Below are positions 41,024 to 49,579 of a stretch of DNA of 64,000 nt, piece after piece. The notes below the pieces were generated by a model. That model saw only the letters and a program-made list of their open reading frames with translations, searched no databases and had not been told where the DNA came from. The stretch comes from Niabella sp. (GTDB taxonomy: Bacteria; Bacteroidota; Bacteroidia; Chitinophagales; Chitinophagaceae), in assembly GCA_017744715.1 (NCBI GenBank), contig JAGIAT010000004.1, forward strand, positions 535,655-599,654, written 5' to 3'. The position numbers were made by a program, and so were the translations under genes. Numbering within the stretch: position 1 is the stretch's first letter; every line of letters begins with the position of its first letter.

Positions 41024-41605
41024 TTATGATAATGAAGGGATCCGCTCCAGCGCCATCTTTAATGAAAGCACGAACACTGCGGCAGATACCACGAAAATAT
41101 AGATTCTTTGGGGAATTTTTATACCGCCCACCACCAGCTTTGTGATCAGCAGGATCGCCAGTACCACGATGACCTGCCCGGCCTCCAGCCCCAGATTAAA
41201 GCCCAGGAGCCCCGTTCCAACCGATTCATCACTGGCCAGCATCATCCGGATGGTATTGGCAAAGCCCAGCCCGTGGATCAGTCCGAAAAACAGGGCCAGG
41301 AAATAATTGGTACGGATCTGCCGGAGCTGATTCCGGCGCAGCACATTCCACAGGGTGGTGCAAACGATGGTAACCGGGATGAGAAATTCTACCCAGGAAG
41401 ACGGGATCCGGATGAGGTCAAATACGCTGAGTGCCAGCGTTAAGGAATGCCCGATGGTAAAGGCCGTTACCAGTATCAGCACCTGCTTCCATTCTTTGAA
41501 GGTATAGATTACCGCCAGTGCAAGGATAAACAACTGGTGATCCAGCGCATCCAGGCTGATGATATGCCGCCATCCTTCTACAAAATAAAACCCAAAACTA
41601 TTCAT
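41024..41605 (-). CDS. HupE/UreJ family membrane protein
   Basis: A 193-residue integral membrane protein with six hydrophobic segments. The HupE/UreJ features are GWRHIISLDALDHQLFILALA at the N-terminus (with conserved His residues that could bind a metal; quoted in full it is 21 residues so only its start and end are given: GWRHI...LFILALA) and FGLIHGLGFA in the middle. Homologues are implicated in nickel or other metal uptake for hydrogenase and urease, but neither enzyme is encoded nearby. It is co-transcribed with the M1 peptidase and divergent from the DUF6702 gene. The transported metal is inference. Confidence 0.88.
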   Translation of the reverse strand: MNSFGFYFVEGWRHIISLDALDHQLFILALAVIYTFKEWKQVLILVTAFTIGHSLTLALSVFDLIRIPSSWVEFLIPVTIVCTTLWNVLRRNQLRQIRTNYFLALFFGLIHGLGFANTIRMMLASDESVGTGLLGFNLGLEAGQVIVVLAILLITKLVVGGIKIPQRIYIFVVSAAVFVLSLKMALERIPSLS

Positions 41606-41788
41606 ACGGTTCCTTTTTACCCCGGAAGAGCGCCTGCCAGGGATTTTACCGGGCGATTTCGGTCATCTTCTCTATGCACTCCAGCCTCCCCGGATTGCTG
41701 CGTTCATAAAAAAACGGGCACTCCTTCTATAGTGCCAACCATCAAATATAATTTACCATCTTCATATAATATACCGTTATTTGTATCA

Positions 41789-42313
41789 ATGGCGTGTAAC
41801 CACTATAAAAGGAGCCTGCCTGTATGGCTGTTGGTATGTTTTTTACTAACCGGGTTTGTCCGCCCGGTATGGCATCCGTTTCATGTAAGTGCCTCCGAAA
41901 TGGAATATAACGGCAAGACGCAGCGGCTGGAGATCAGCACAAAAATTTTTACGGATGACCTGGAAGCCGTGCTTACGCGCATTTACAAAACCCCGGTAGA
42001 CTTCAGTAACAAATCGCGGAAGCAGGTATTGGATACGCTGGTTACCAAATATATCACCACCCATTTAAGCATCCGGAGCAACGGACAACTGCAGCGCTTA
42101 AAACTTTTTGGCTGGGAAGTGGACCATGAGGCCGTTTATATTTATACCACCGCCGATGCGGCCGCCCTAAATCCCCGAAACATTACGGTAGAGAATACGA
42201 TCCTCTATGAACTGTTCCAGGACCAAATGAATATTGTACATTTTATTGTAAATGGCACCCGTAAAAGCAGCAAACTGGCCTACCCCGAACGGAAGTTGCA
42301 GTTTAGTTTTTAA
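41789..42313 (+). CDS. DUF6702 family protein
   Basis: A 174-residue protein. I chose the ATG beginning MACNHYKRSLP because a hydrophobic segment (WLLVCFLLTGF) and the HPFHVSASEMEYN start of the mature domain follow directly; the longer frame through 41447 is antisense to HupE and spacer sequence. The rest shows RLEISTKIFTDDLEAVL and LFGWEVDHEAVYIY, which match DUF6702. The function is unknown. It is divergent from HupE/M1, and this trio is a conserved neighbourhood in the phylum as I recall it. Confidence 0.85.
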   Translation: MACNHYKRSLPVWLLVCFLLTGFVRPVWHPFHVSASEMEYNGKTQRLEISTKIFTDDLEAVLTRIYKTPVDFSNKSRKQVLDTLVTKYITTHLSIRSNGQLQRLKLFGWEVDHEAVYIYTTADAAALNPRNITVENTILYELFQDQMNIVHFIVNGTRKSSKLAYPERKLQFSF

Positions 42314-42329
42314 GGGAGAGATTTTAGAA

Positions 42330-42450
42330 TTCAGAATTGAGAATTGAGCTGTCAAGCTCCTTTAGCCATCAGCTGAACGCTGAAGACTGAACACTGAAGA
42401 CTGAAGACTGATTGCTGATTGCTGATTACTCAAAGCTGACTGCTGATGGC
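42330..42450. repeat. ctgaagactgaacactgaag word array before lnt
   Basis: From about 42369 to 42450 the sequence is a run of gctgaagactgaacactgaa, gactgattgctgattgctga and similar words with a repeat step of about seven to nine bases. It ends about 20 bases before the candidate lnt promoter. Confidence 0.75.
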
Positions 42451-42468
42451 TATTTGCCAAAAGCGTGG

Positions 42469-42476
42469 TACATTTG
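42469..42476 (+). promoter_or_regulatory. -7 promoter element of lnt
   Basis: TACATTTG is an exact TAnnTTTG match 17 bases before the lnt ATG. A TTTG sits only 12 bases upstream of it, shorter than the usual spacing. Confidence 0.5.
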
Positions 42477-42493
42477 GGTTCTAAGTACGGTAC

Positions 42494-44089
42494 ATGAATG
42501 TAACACGCAATTCCGGTTTGTGGATGGCCCTCCTGGGCGGTATTTTGTTGTGGGCGGGCTGGCCTTCGTCTCCCCTCACATTACTGCTCTTCGTAGCCTG
42601 GGTTCCGCTGCTGTACCTGGCCGACACAACCGGTTCCTGGAAAAAGTTCTTCGGATTGTCGTATATAACCCTGCTGTTGTGGAATGTGTTGACCACCTGG
42701 TGGGTGGCAAAAGCCAGTGTTCCCGGGGGCATTGGCGCCTTCCTGGCCAACAGCCTGATCATGTGCCTTCCCTGGCTGGCTTACTTTTTTACCCGAACTT
42801 ATTTGAACCGTTTTGTTTCGGGCCTGGCCCTCATTGCTTACTGGATGACCTTTGAGTGGATCCACCTTAACTGGGACCTTAGCTGGCCCTGGCTCACGCT
42901 GGGTAATGCATTTGCCCTGCATCCCAACTGGGTGCAATGGTATGAATACACCGGGGCAGCCGGCGGCAGTCTCTGGATCCTGCTCAGCAATGTGCTTGTA
43001 TACCACGTATTGCTCCGTTACCGCGAAGAGGGCCGGAGCACGGGCTATTTTAAAATAGCAGCGGCCTGGGTACTTACATTGGGCATTCCGGTTGTGCTTT
43101 CCGTATTTGTAAAGCAGCAATTAACACTGCTCCATAACAAATACAATGTGGTAGTAGTGCAGCCTAATTATGACCCCTGGGATACCAAGTTTGCCGCCGG
43201 CAAAGAGGAAATGCAGCTGCACGAATTAATCAGCCTGTCGCAAAAGCAGATCGATGCTCAAACCGCGCTGGTTGTATGGCCGGAAACAGCTGTTCCTTAT
43301 ACGGTTCTGGAAGATCAGCTCCGGGAAAATCTTTTTCTGAACCCCCTGTGGGGCTTTTTGCAGCGCAACCCGCAGGTAAACCTGCTGACCGGACTGGAAG
43401 GCCGCCGCTTGTTTCCTACACGGGTGAGCCGGTTTGCACAAAAGCTGCCGGATGGTGGTTTTGTAGAAGGTTATAACAGCGCCGCCCTTTTCGACAGCGC
43501 ATCGGCGCAGATCTATCATAAGTCAAAACTTGTACCGGGCCCGGAGGTATTGCCGGCGTTTTTAAGTTTCATGGGGCCGGTATTTGAAAAATTCGGAGGC
43601 ACCATGGGGGGCTATGCCCGCGATACTGCGGAACGGGTACTGCATACCACCAATCATACATTTAACATTACCCCTGCCGTTTGTTATGAAAGTATTTACG
43701 GCGGTTATCTTTCCCGGTTTAACCGGAAAGATGCCGATCTTATCTGCATCATTACCAATGACGGGTGGTGGGGTGATACGCAGGGATATCGTCAGCATAT
43801 GCAGTACGCGCGTCTCCGGGCGATTGAAAGCCGGAAATGGGTAGTCCGCAGTGCCAACACCGGGATCAGCTGTTTTATTGATCCCTATGGTAATATTGCG
43901 CAGCAACTGCCCTGGAACAAACAGGGCACTCTCAAACAGACGCTTGCGGCGTTTGTTTCGGAAACCTTTTACACCCGTTACGGCGACTGGCTTTTTTGCA
44001 CTGCCGCTGTATCCGCTCTGGCATTTTTACTGGCCCTTCTTTATAAAGCAATCCTTCACAAAAAACGTCCACTCAAAAAATCTTCCTGA
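42494..44089 (+). CDS. lnt: Apolipoprotein N-acyltransferase
   Basis: A 531-residue inner-membrane enzyme that N-acylates the diacylglyceryl cysteine of lipoproteins, the last maturation step. The N-terminal third has about six membrane segments; the C-terminal nitrilase-like domain has the catalytic Glu in VVWPETAVPY, Lys in IYHKSKLVPGPE and Cys in PAVCYESIYGG. NGWWGDT-type residues appear as ITNDGWWGDTQG. All three catalytic elements are intact. Its stop overlaps the start of the next gene in TGATG, so the two are translationally coupled. Many lipoproteins in this window would be its substrates. Confidence 0.94.
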   Translation: MNVTRNSGLWMALLGGILLWAGWPSSPLTLLLFVAWVPLLYLADTTGSWKKFFGLSYITLLLWNVLTTWWVAKASVPGGIGAFLANSLIMCLPWLAYFFTRTYLNRFVSGLALIAYWMTFEWIHLNWDLSWPWLTLGNAFALHPNWVQWYEYTGAAGGSLWILLSNVLVYHVLLRYREEGRSTGYFKIAAAWVLTLGIPVVLSVFVKQQLTLLHNKYNVVVVQPNYDPWDTKFAAGKEEMQLHELISLSQKQIDAQTALVVWPETAVPYTVLEDQLRENLFLNPLWGFLQRNPQVNLLTGLEGRRLFPTRVSRFAQKLPDGGFVEGYNSAALFDSASAQIYHKSKLVPGPEVLPAFLSFMGPVFEKFGGTMGGYARDTAERVLHTTNHTFNITPAVCYESIYGGYLSRFNRKDADLICIITNDGWWGDTQGYRQHMQYARLRAIESRKWVVRSANTGISCFIDPYGNIAQQLPWNKQGTLKQTLAAFVSETFYTRYGDWLFCTAAVSALAFLLALLYKAILHKKRPLKKSS

Positions 44090-44886
44090 TGGGTACAAAA
44101 ACAATCAATATCAATAACAGCATTATCCACTATACCGTTGAAGGTGTGGGACGCCCGGTGGTGCTGTTGCATGGCTTTGGCGAAGACAGCACCGTATGGG
44201 AAAACCAAGTGGAGTACCTGCGGCACAATTACCAGGTGATTGTACCGGATATCCCCGGGAGCGGCCAGTCGGAACTGATCAGCGACGTCAGCATGGAAAG
44301 CATTGCTGAGGTGATCACACGCATTTTGGAGGCGGAAGAGCTGGAATCTGTCGTATTGATCGGCCACAGTATGGGCGGATATGCTGCCCTTGCATTTGCA
44401 GAACAATACCCGCATTTACTGGATGGCTTCGGATTGTTTCATTCCACCGCAGCGGCCGATACAGAGGAGAAAAAAGAAACCCGGCGCAAGGGCATTGCCT
44501 TTATAGAAAAGCACGGGGCCAATGAGTTCCTGAAAACCACGATCCCCAACCTGTTTTCGGCGCATACAAAAGAAACCAACCCGGAACTGATCGGGCGCTT
44601 CACAGACCGTCTTCCTGTTTTTTCAAAGCCGGCCTTAAAAAGTTACTATGAAGCCATGATCAAACGCCCGGAACGGATCGACCTTTTTTCAAAAACCGAT
44701 CTGCCGGTATTGTTTATTATCGGGGAGCAGGACGCGGTGATTTCTTTTGAAGACGTCTTAAAGCAGGCCTCAATGCCCCGGGTCTCCTATATTCATGTGT
44801 TGCACCAGTCTGGCCACATGGGTATGCTGGAGGAACCGGCAAAAGCAAATGCCGCCATTGAAGAATTTTTGATGGAGCTGAAATAG
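44089..44886 (+). CDS. Alpha/beta hydrolase
   Basis: A 265-residue alpha/beta hydrolase. The oxyanion segment VVLLHGFGEDSTVWENQ, the nucleophile elbow LIGHSMGGYAALAFAEQ (Ser about residue 95), the acid in IGEQDAVISFED and the His in HQSGHMGMLEEP form a complete triad. There is no signal peptide, so it is cytoplasmic. The substrate is unknown. Its ATG overlaps the lnt stop codon, which implies tight coupling, but a link to lipoprotein maturation is only suggested by that. Confidence 0.88.
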   Translation: MGTKTININNSIIHYTVEGVGRPVVLLHGFGEDSTVWENQVEYLRHNYQVIVPDIPGSGQSELISDVSMESIAEVITRILEAEELESVVLIGHSMGGYAALAFAEQYPHLLDGFGLFHSTAAADTEEKKETRRKGIAFIEKHGANEFLKTTIPNLFSAHTKETNPELIGRFTDRLPVFSKPALKSYYEAMIKRPERIDLFSKTDLPVLFIIGEQDAVISFEDVLKQASMPRVSYIHVLHQSGHMGMLEEPAKANAAIEEFLMELK

Positions 44887-44931
44887 GGAATGGCGATCGT
44901 GAATCAGATGTCATTTCCTTAAAGCCACAGA

Positions 44932-44949
44932 TCACGCCCCGGGGCGTGA
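44932..44949. repeat. Perfect 18-bp palindrome
   Basis: TCACGCCCC followed directly by GGGGCGTGA, a perfect palindrome without spacer. It interrupts a gccacagat...aggttgcgcagattt repeat word in the spacer before the SDR gene. Confidence 0.6.
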
Positions 44950-45033
44950 CAGGTTGCGCAGATTTGACACCCGCTTTAATGTACCCGAAATATTGCAGAC
45001 ACCGTACCGCATGCAACGGACAAACAAAAGAAG

Positions 45034-45792
45034 ATGAATAAAACTGTTTTTATAACAGGCGCTACCGCCGGATTTGGCGAGGCCTGTGCCAAGAAATTTG
45101 CAGCGAATAATTATAATGTAATCATTACCGGAAGAAGACAGGACCGGCTGGAGCAACTGGCGGAAGTATTGACGCAGACCTATTCCGTTGCCGTATTACC
45201 GCTGGCATTTGACGTGCGTAACCGGGAACAGGTATCAGCAGCGGTAAACAGCCTGCCCGAAGCATGGAAACAGATCGATGTGTTGATAAACAACGCCGGA
45301 CTTGCCGCAGGCAAAGACGACTTCGACCAGGCGAGCCTGGATGATTGGGATACCATGGTAGATACCAATATTAAGGGATTTGCCTATGTGGCCCAGGCCG
45401 TTTCCCGGCTGATGGTCCCTCGCAAAAGAGGGCATATCATTAACCTGGGTTCCGTGGCCGCCAAGCAGGTATATGCGCAGGGCAATATGTACTGTGCCAC
45501 CAAACACGCGGTAGATGCGCTTTCACAGGGCATGCGGATCGACCTGTTGCCCTATCATATTAAGGTAACCGCTATTCATCCCGGTGCGGCCAATACAGAG
45601 TTCTCAACCGTTCGCTTTAAAGGCGACCGTATTGCTGCAGACAAAGTGTATGAAGGGCTGATTCCACTGATCGCTGAAGATATTGCCGAAACCATTTTTT
45701 ATTGTGCCACCCTGCCGGAGCATGTTTGTATCAACGACCTGGTGATTACCTGCACCCAGCAGGCAGATTGTTTTTATTACGACCGGGAGTAG
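45034..45792 (+). CDS. Short-chain dehydrogenase/reductase (YdfG-like)
   Basis: A 252-residue NAD(P)-dependent oxidoreductase. TGATAGFGEACAKKF binds the cofactor, LINNAGLAAGKDDFDQAS and the NIKGFAYVAQAV helix are typical, and MYCATKHAVDAL holds the catalytic Tyr-x-x-x-Lys pair, with the Ser in LGSVAAKQ. It most resembles the YdfG/3-hydroxy-acid dehydrogenase group, which oxidises serine-like substrates, but the substrate cannot be proven. There are no operon partners; gpsA has its own candidate promoter. Confidence 0.9.
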   Translation: MNKTVFITGATAGFGEACAKKFAANNYNVIITGRRQDRLEQLAEVLTQTYSVAVLPLAFDVRNREQVSAAVNSLPEAWKQIDVLINNAGLAAGKDDFDQASLDDWDTMVDTNIKGFAYVAQAVSRLMVPRKRGHIINLGSVAAKQVYAQGNMYCATKHAVDALSQGMRIDLLPYHIKVTAIHPGAANTEFSTVRFKGDRIAADKVYEGLIPLIAEDIAETIFYCATLPEHVCINDLVITCTQQADCFYYDRE

Positions 45793-45794
45793 GA

Positions 45795-45880
45795 CTTGAG
45801 ATTTGAGCAATCAGCCTTTAGCTTTCAGCATCGTTTAGACACCTGAGACCTGAAACTTGAAATCTGAAACTTAAAATGGT
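45795..45880. repeat. Word array before gpsA
   Basis: Words such as gagatttgagcaatcagcc and cctgagacctgaaacttgaa, continuing aatctgaaac, fill the spacer. The right end overlaps the candidate -33 element of gpsA. Confidence 0.65.
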
Positions 45881-45887
45881 ACCTTTG
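45857..45887 (+). promoter_or_regulatory. Candidate gpsA promoter
   Basis: TTG at 45857-45859 and TACCTTTG at 45880-45887 are 20 bases apart, close to the Bacteroidota pattern. The TTG belongs to a gaaacttgaaatctgaaac repeat word. Transcription would start about 15 bases before the TTG start codon of gpsA. Confidence 0.55.
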
Positions 45888-45907
45888 CATCATAAATATT
45901 CATACTA

Positions 45908-46948
45908 TTGGCAATCAAATTTGGTGTAGCAGGAAGCGGCAGCTGGGCCACAGCACTGGTGAAAATATTAACCGACAACGGTCATAAGGTTAATTGGTGT
46001 TTGCGAAGTGAAACCGCTATCGGCTTTATCAAACAACGGCATCACAATCCCAAGCACCTTACAGCGGCCGTACTCAATACCAAACTGTTGTATTTGACAA
46101 CCGATCTGAAGGCGGTTCTGGATCGCTCGGAGGTACTGATCCTTGCGATGCCTTCTGCCTATGTAGCCGAAAGCCTGCAGGAGCTATCGCCCGCTGCCTT
46201 TAAAAACAAAAAGATCCTTTCTGCTATTAAAGGCATTCTTCCAGGTGATAATATTTTACTAAACGAATACCTGGAACGTCATTTTGATATTTCTTTAAAA
46301 AATTATTTCGCGGTGCTGGGGCCCTGCCATGCAGAAGAAGTAGCAGCAGAAAAACTTTCCTATCTTACCTTTTCGGGTGTTGACGAACCCATGGCTGCAA
46401 AAATTGCGGAGCATTTTCAGTCATCATTTATCAATACCGTTGTAAACACCGATATACTGGGGGTGCAATACGCAGCCGTACTAAAGAATATTTATGCCTT
46501 AGGGGCCGGAATTGCACACGGACTGGACTACGGCGATAATTTCCAGAGCGTATATATCGCCAACAGTGCGGATGAAATGGCGGGCTTCCTGAGAACGTTC
46601 GGCGCGGAACACATCGTGGTAGGCGAGCATACCGACCTCGATGAACCCGGAAAAAAATACGCGAACTACTCTGCCTCTGTGTACCTGGGAGACCTGCTGG
46701 TAACCTGCTATTCGTTGCATAGCCGCAACCGTACCTTTGGCAATATGATCGGCAAAGGCTATAGCGTGCAGGCGGCGCAACTGGAACTGCGTATGGTAGC
46801 AGAAGGCTACAACGCGGCTAAATGCATTTACAACACCAACAAATCGCTGAAGGCGGAAATGCCCATTGCCGAAACGATCTACAACATTCTCTGGGAGGGA
46901 TTATCCCCGGCAAAAGGGTTCGAAAAAATCGAAGGCTTCCTTATCTAA
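45908..46948 (+). CDS. gpsA: NAD(P)-dependent glycerol-3-phosphate dehydrogenase
   Basis: A 346-residue enzyme that reduces dihydroxyacetone phosphate to sn-glycerol-3-phosphate for phospholipid synthesis. GVAGSGSWATALVKIL binds NAD(P), SAIKGILPGDN and AVLGPCHAEEVAAEKLSY match the family, and AAVLKNIYALGAGIAHG carries the catalytic Lys. The start is TTG: the frame is closed by TAA 15 bases upstream and no ATG lies before the GxGxW loop. It follows a repeat spacer and has its own candidate promoter. A terminator is not evident downstream. Confidence 0.93.
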   Translation: MAIKFGVAGSGSWATALVKILTDNGHKVNWCLRSETAIGFIKQRHHNPKHLTAAVLNTKLLYLTTDLKAVLDRSEVLILAMPSAYVAESLQELSPAAFKNKKILSAIKGILPGDNILLNEYLERHFDISLKNYFAVLGPCHAEEVAAEKLSYLTFSGVDEPMAAKIAEHFQSSFINTVVNTDILGVQYAAVLKNIYALGAGIAHGLDYGDNFQSVYIANSADEMAGFLRTFGAEHIVVGEHTDLDEPGKKYANYSASVYLGDLLVTCYSLHSRNRTFGNMIGKGYSVQAAQLELRMVAEGYNAAKCIYNTNKSLKAEMPIAETIYNILWEGLSPAKGFEKIEGFLI

Positions 46949-47071
46949 CCGGCCTGCCACCAAAGTACTGCATTGCACATCAAGGTGCTAACCATCAGCC
47001 CGCTTCCGGTGCCTGTTTGGACCGGCCCGTAATCAATCGCAATATGCAGCCGGTAATAGCGACCAGGGGTC

Positions 47072-47102
47072 TTGGTTAAACGCGCTATTTTCATTATATT
47101 AG
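47072..47102 (+). promoter_or_regulatory. Candidate promoter of the small gene at 47136
   Basis: TTG at 47072-47074 and TATATTAG at 47095-47102 have a 20-base gap. The -7 part departs from the TTTG end of the consensus, so the call is weak. Confidence 0.35.
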
Positions 47103-47135
47103 CCATAACTCTATCTTATTATTTAATGTTTGCTT

Positions 47136-47417
47136 ATGTCTATAACAGTATTTCCAAACGGTTTTGACTCCTGGCAGAAAACGCATTTTGAAGTGGTGGA
47201 AGCGCTTTGTTACCTGCGGGATATAGAAGAGCCTCAGCTACAGAAAAGCTTCAGTGAAATGCTCAACCGGAGCGCCACCGAATCGATGTACCAGCTTGCA
47301 CGGGAACTAACGGACAAATTTGAAGAAACCACGAAGGGACAGCTCCGGGACCGGACGCTTTTTGAAGAAATCGAAGAATTTGTAGCGCGGGAAGTAAAGG
47401 AACGGGCAGGTCAGTAA
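47136..47417 (+). CDS. Small conserved hypothetical protein
   Basis: A 93-residue soluble protein starting MSITVFPNGFDSWQKTHFE. It is acidic and almost wholly helical (CYLRDIEEPQLQKSFSEML, ELTDKFEETTKGQL, FEEIEEFVAREVKERAG). I do not recognise the family. I chose the ATG over a TTG two codons upstream. It is convergent with ftsZ and separated from it by a hairpin. Function unknown. Confidence 0.7.
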   Translation: MSITVFPNGFDSWQKTHFEVVEALCYLRDIEEPQLQKSFSEMLNRSATESMYQLARELTDKFEETTKGQLRDRTLFEEIEEFVAREVKERAGQ

Positions 47418-47498
47418 CATGCAACCAGTTTCATAAGGAATGGGGCAATGATACGGCCGGCTTTTAAAATTTACTACTTCCATTTTCTCAAATAATAA

Positions 47499-47522
47499 GC
47501 CCCGGCAGATAACTACCGGGGC
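47499..47522 (-). terminator. Terminator of the division/cell-wall operon
   Basis: GCCCCGG (47499-47505) and CCGGGGC (47516-47522) are perfect arms with a 10-base loop. On the minus strand TTATTATTTG follows. It is 66 bases beyond the ftsZ stop. Confidence 0.6.
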
Positions 47523-47587
47523 CACAACTATAAACTATACACCCAAACTCCTCCTGCCGGTTGACAGGATTTGAATTTTCACAGGCA

Positions 47588-49495
47588 TCAGTCTGGTTTT
47601 TTACCATCCAGGAAGGTGTTAATGGTATTGATCTGACCCTGATTTTTATCATCGGAGCTTATTTCAAACTTACTGTAGTAGCTTTCGATATGATTGGAAT
47701 TATCCTGTAGTTCCATATTACGGCGTATATATGCAGGAACGGTTTCATATTCGCTGTTGGGATCGCTTCCGCTTACATTGAACGAAAGGTTCCGCAATTT
47801 TTGCAAACGTTCTACCTGTTTTCTTTTTTGCAGCTGCATTTCTTCTTCCTGGCTCAACTGGGGCTGTTGCTGCACCGGCACTTCCCGCTCAATATTGCTT
47901 TGGGGTATCTTTACCTCTTCCTTTGCCAGCTCTATCTTCTCTACCAGCTCCATTTTTTCTTCAGGCACCGGATCGGGTACCGGGGCTTTTGCTACAGCTT
48001 CTTCCCGTTTTTGCTCGGCATAAATATTGGAAGGTTTTTCAAGATAACTGCGTACGCCTACGCCTGCAGAAAGATCCTGCTCGTTGATCGCCGGTTCTTC
48101 CATCACCCGGTTTTCTGCAGGTATCGAAGGTGAGTAAAACGCTTCTTCTTCAGCAGCCACTATTTCTACAATTACTTCCTGGGCAGCTTCAGGCTCCGGC
48201 TCTGCATGCACACCGATCTTTTCGTTATCCTCGGTGGATAAGCTATAGTGTACGGCAGCCGTTTCTTTTCCGTAGCCGAGGTCGGCCATATCTTCAAGGG
48301 TTGGCATAGGCGCATCCACAAATACCGGCTCGTCGATCAGCTTGGGCATCATCGGATCTACCTGCAACCCCAGGCTTTTTTCGGCTTCCTTCAGTTCGTG
48401 CTCGATCACTTCCGGCTTCTCAACCTTTGCTTCTATTTTAGGTGCTGTATTTTGCTGCGGTGTCAGGGTCATTACAATTTTACCCTCGTCCTGCTCTTCT
48501 TTTTTCAATACCGGTTTAACAAAGGGATCTTTATTTTCAAACCCGGTTGCAATCAGGGTAATACCGATTTCATCACCCAGTGAATTATCATACCCCAATC
48601 CGAGGATCACATCGGTATTTTCCCCGGCCTGGCTTAATAAATGTGCCTGGATCACTTCTACTTCATCCATGGTAAATTCCGAATCACCCTCAGCAGAATT
48701 GATATTGATGAGGATCCATTTAGCTCCACGGATATCATTATCGTTCAACAACGGTGAATTCAGTGCTTCTTCAATGGCACGCTGGGCGCGGTTTTCACCG
48801 GAAGACGTAGCGCTACCCAGTATGGCCACACCACCGTTTTTCATTACCGTGCATACATCCGCAAAATCCACATTGATCTGGCCGGTGCTGTTGATTACAT
48901 CTGTGATACATTTTGCAGCCGTAGCCAGTACATTGTCTGCCTTTTCAAATGCTTCCCGCATTTTCAGGTTTCCAAACTGGTGGCGTAATTTATCGTTGCT
49001 GATCACCAGCAGTGTATCTACATACTGCTTCAGGATCTTGATACCTTCTTCTGCCTGCTTGTGCCGTTTTTTACCTTCGTAGGCAAAGGGCATGGTAACA
49101 ATCCCTACCGTCAGCACGCCCAGGTCCTTGCAGATTTTTGCAATGATGGGAGCGCCCCCTGTTCCGGTACCACCGCCCATACCGGCAGTGATGAATGCCA
49201 TCTTGGTGTTTACTTCAACAATACGTTTTATCTCCTCCAGCGACTCTTCGGTAGCCTGGCGGCCGATTTCGGGGTTGGCGCCGGCACCCAGTCCGGACGT
49301 CAGCTGGGGCCCCAGCTGAATACGGTTCGGGATCTGGCTGTTGGAAAGCGCCTGGGCATCCGTATTACAAATGATAAAGTTTACGCCGTCGATGTTTTGA
49401 CTAAACATATGATTAACAGCGTTGCCGCCGCCACCGCCCACTCCAATCACTTTTATGATGGAGGATTGTTCTTTAGGTAAATCAAAATGTATCAT
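47588..49495 (-). CDS. ftsZ: Cell division protein FtsZ
   Basis: A 635-residue tubulin-like GTPase that forms the Z-ring. The GTP-binding GGGTGTG loop is at residues 107-113, and the T7 loop with NVDFADV is near residue 208. The globular domain ends near residue 320 and is followed by a roughly 270-residue acidic linker with many Glu and Pro. The conserved YETVPAYIRRNMEL peptide occurs near residue 580, and it is followed by a further tail ending NTFLDGKKPD; both are a Bacteroidota feature as I recall it. It is last in the dcw cluster and is followed by a hairpin terminator. Confidence 0.96.
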   Translation of the reverse strand: MIHFDLPKEQSSIIKVIGVGGGGGNAVNHMFSQNIDGVNFIICNTDAQALSNSQIPNRIQLGPQLTSGLGAGANPEIGRQATEESLEEIKRIVEVNTKMAFITAGMGGGTGTGGAPIIAKICKDLGVLTVGIVTMPFAYEGKKRHKQAEEGIKILKQYVDTLLVISNDKLRHQFGNLKMREAFEKADNVLATAAKCITDVINSTGQINVDFADVCTVMKNGGVAILGSATSSGENRAQRAIEEALNSPLLNDNDIRGAKWILININSAEGDSEFTMDEVEVIQAHLLSQAGENTDVILGLGYDNSLGDEIGITLIATGFENKDPFVKPVLKKEEQDEGKIVMTLTPQQNTAPKIEAKVEKPEVIEHELKEAEKSLGLQVDPMMPKLIDEPVFVDAPMPTLEDMADLGYGKETAAVHYSLSTEDNEKIGVHAEPEPEAAQEVIVEIVAAEEEAFYSPSIPAENRVMEEPAINEQDLSAGVGVRSYLEKPSNIYAEQKREEAVAKAPVPDPVPEEKMELVEKIELAKEEVKIPQSNIEREVPVQQQPQLSQEEEMQLQKRKQVERLQKLRNLSFNVSGSDPNSEYETVPAYIRRNMELQDNSNHIESYYSKFEISSDDKNQGQINTINTFLDGKKPD

Positions 49496-49579
49496 CTTTT
49501 AAAAATTTGTGGTTTCCCTTCCATGAAAACCTGTTTTGTAAATGGGTTAATTTTATAGTTGTTGTTTAAAAAGTAGTGT

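Noticed and set aside
41024..41605. Hydrogenase or urease accessory locus
   Set aside because: The HupE/UreJ-type protein is present alone, without structural or maturation genes for either enzyme.
41447..41788. 114-codon upstream part of the DUF6702 frame
   Set aside because: It is antisense to the HupE gene and spacer; the ATG at 41789 precedes a signal-like segment.
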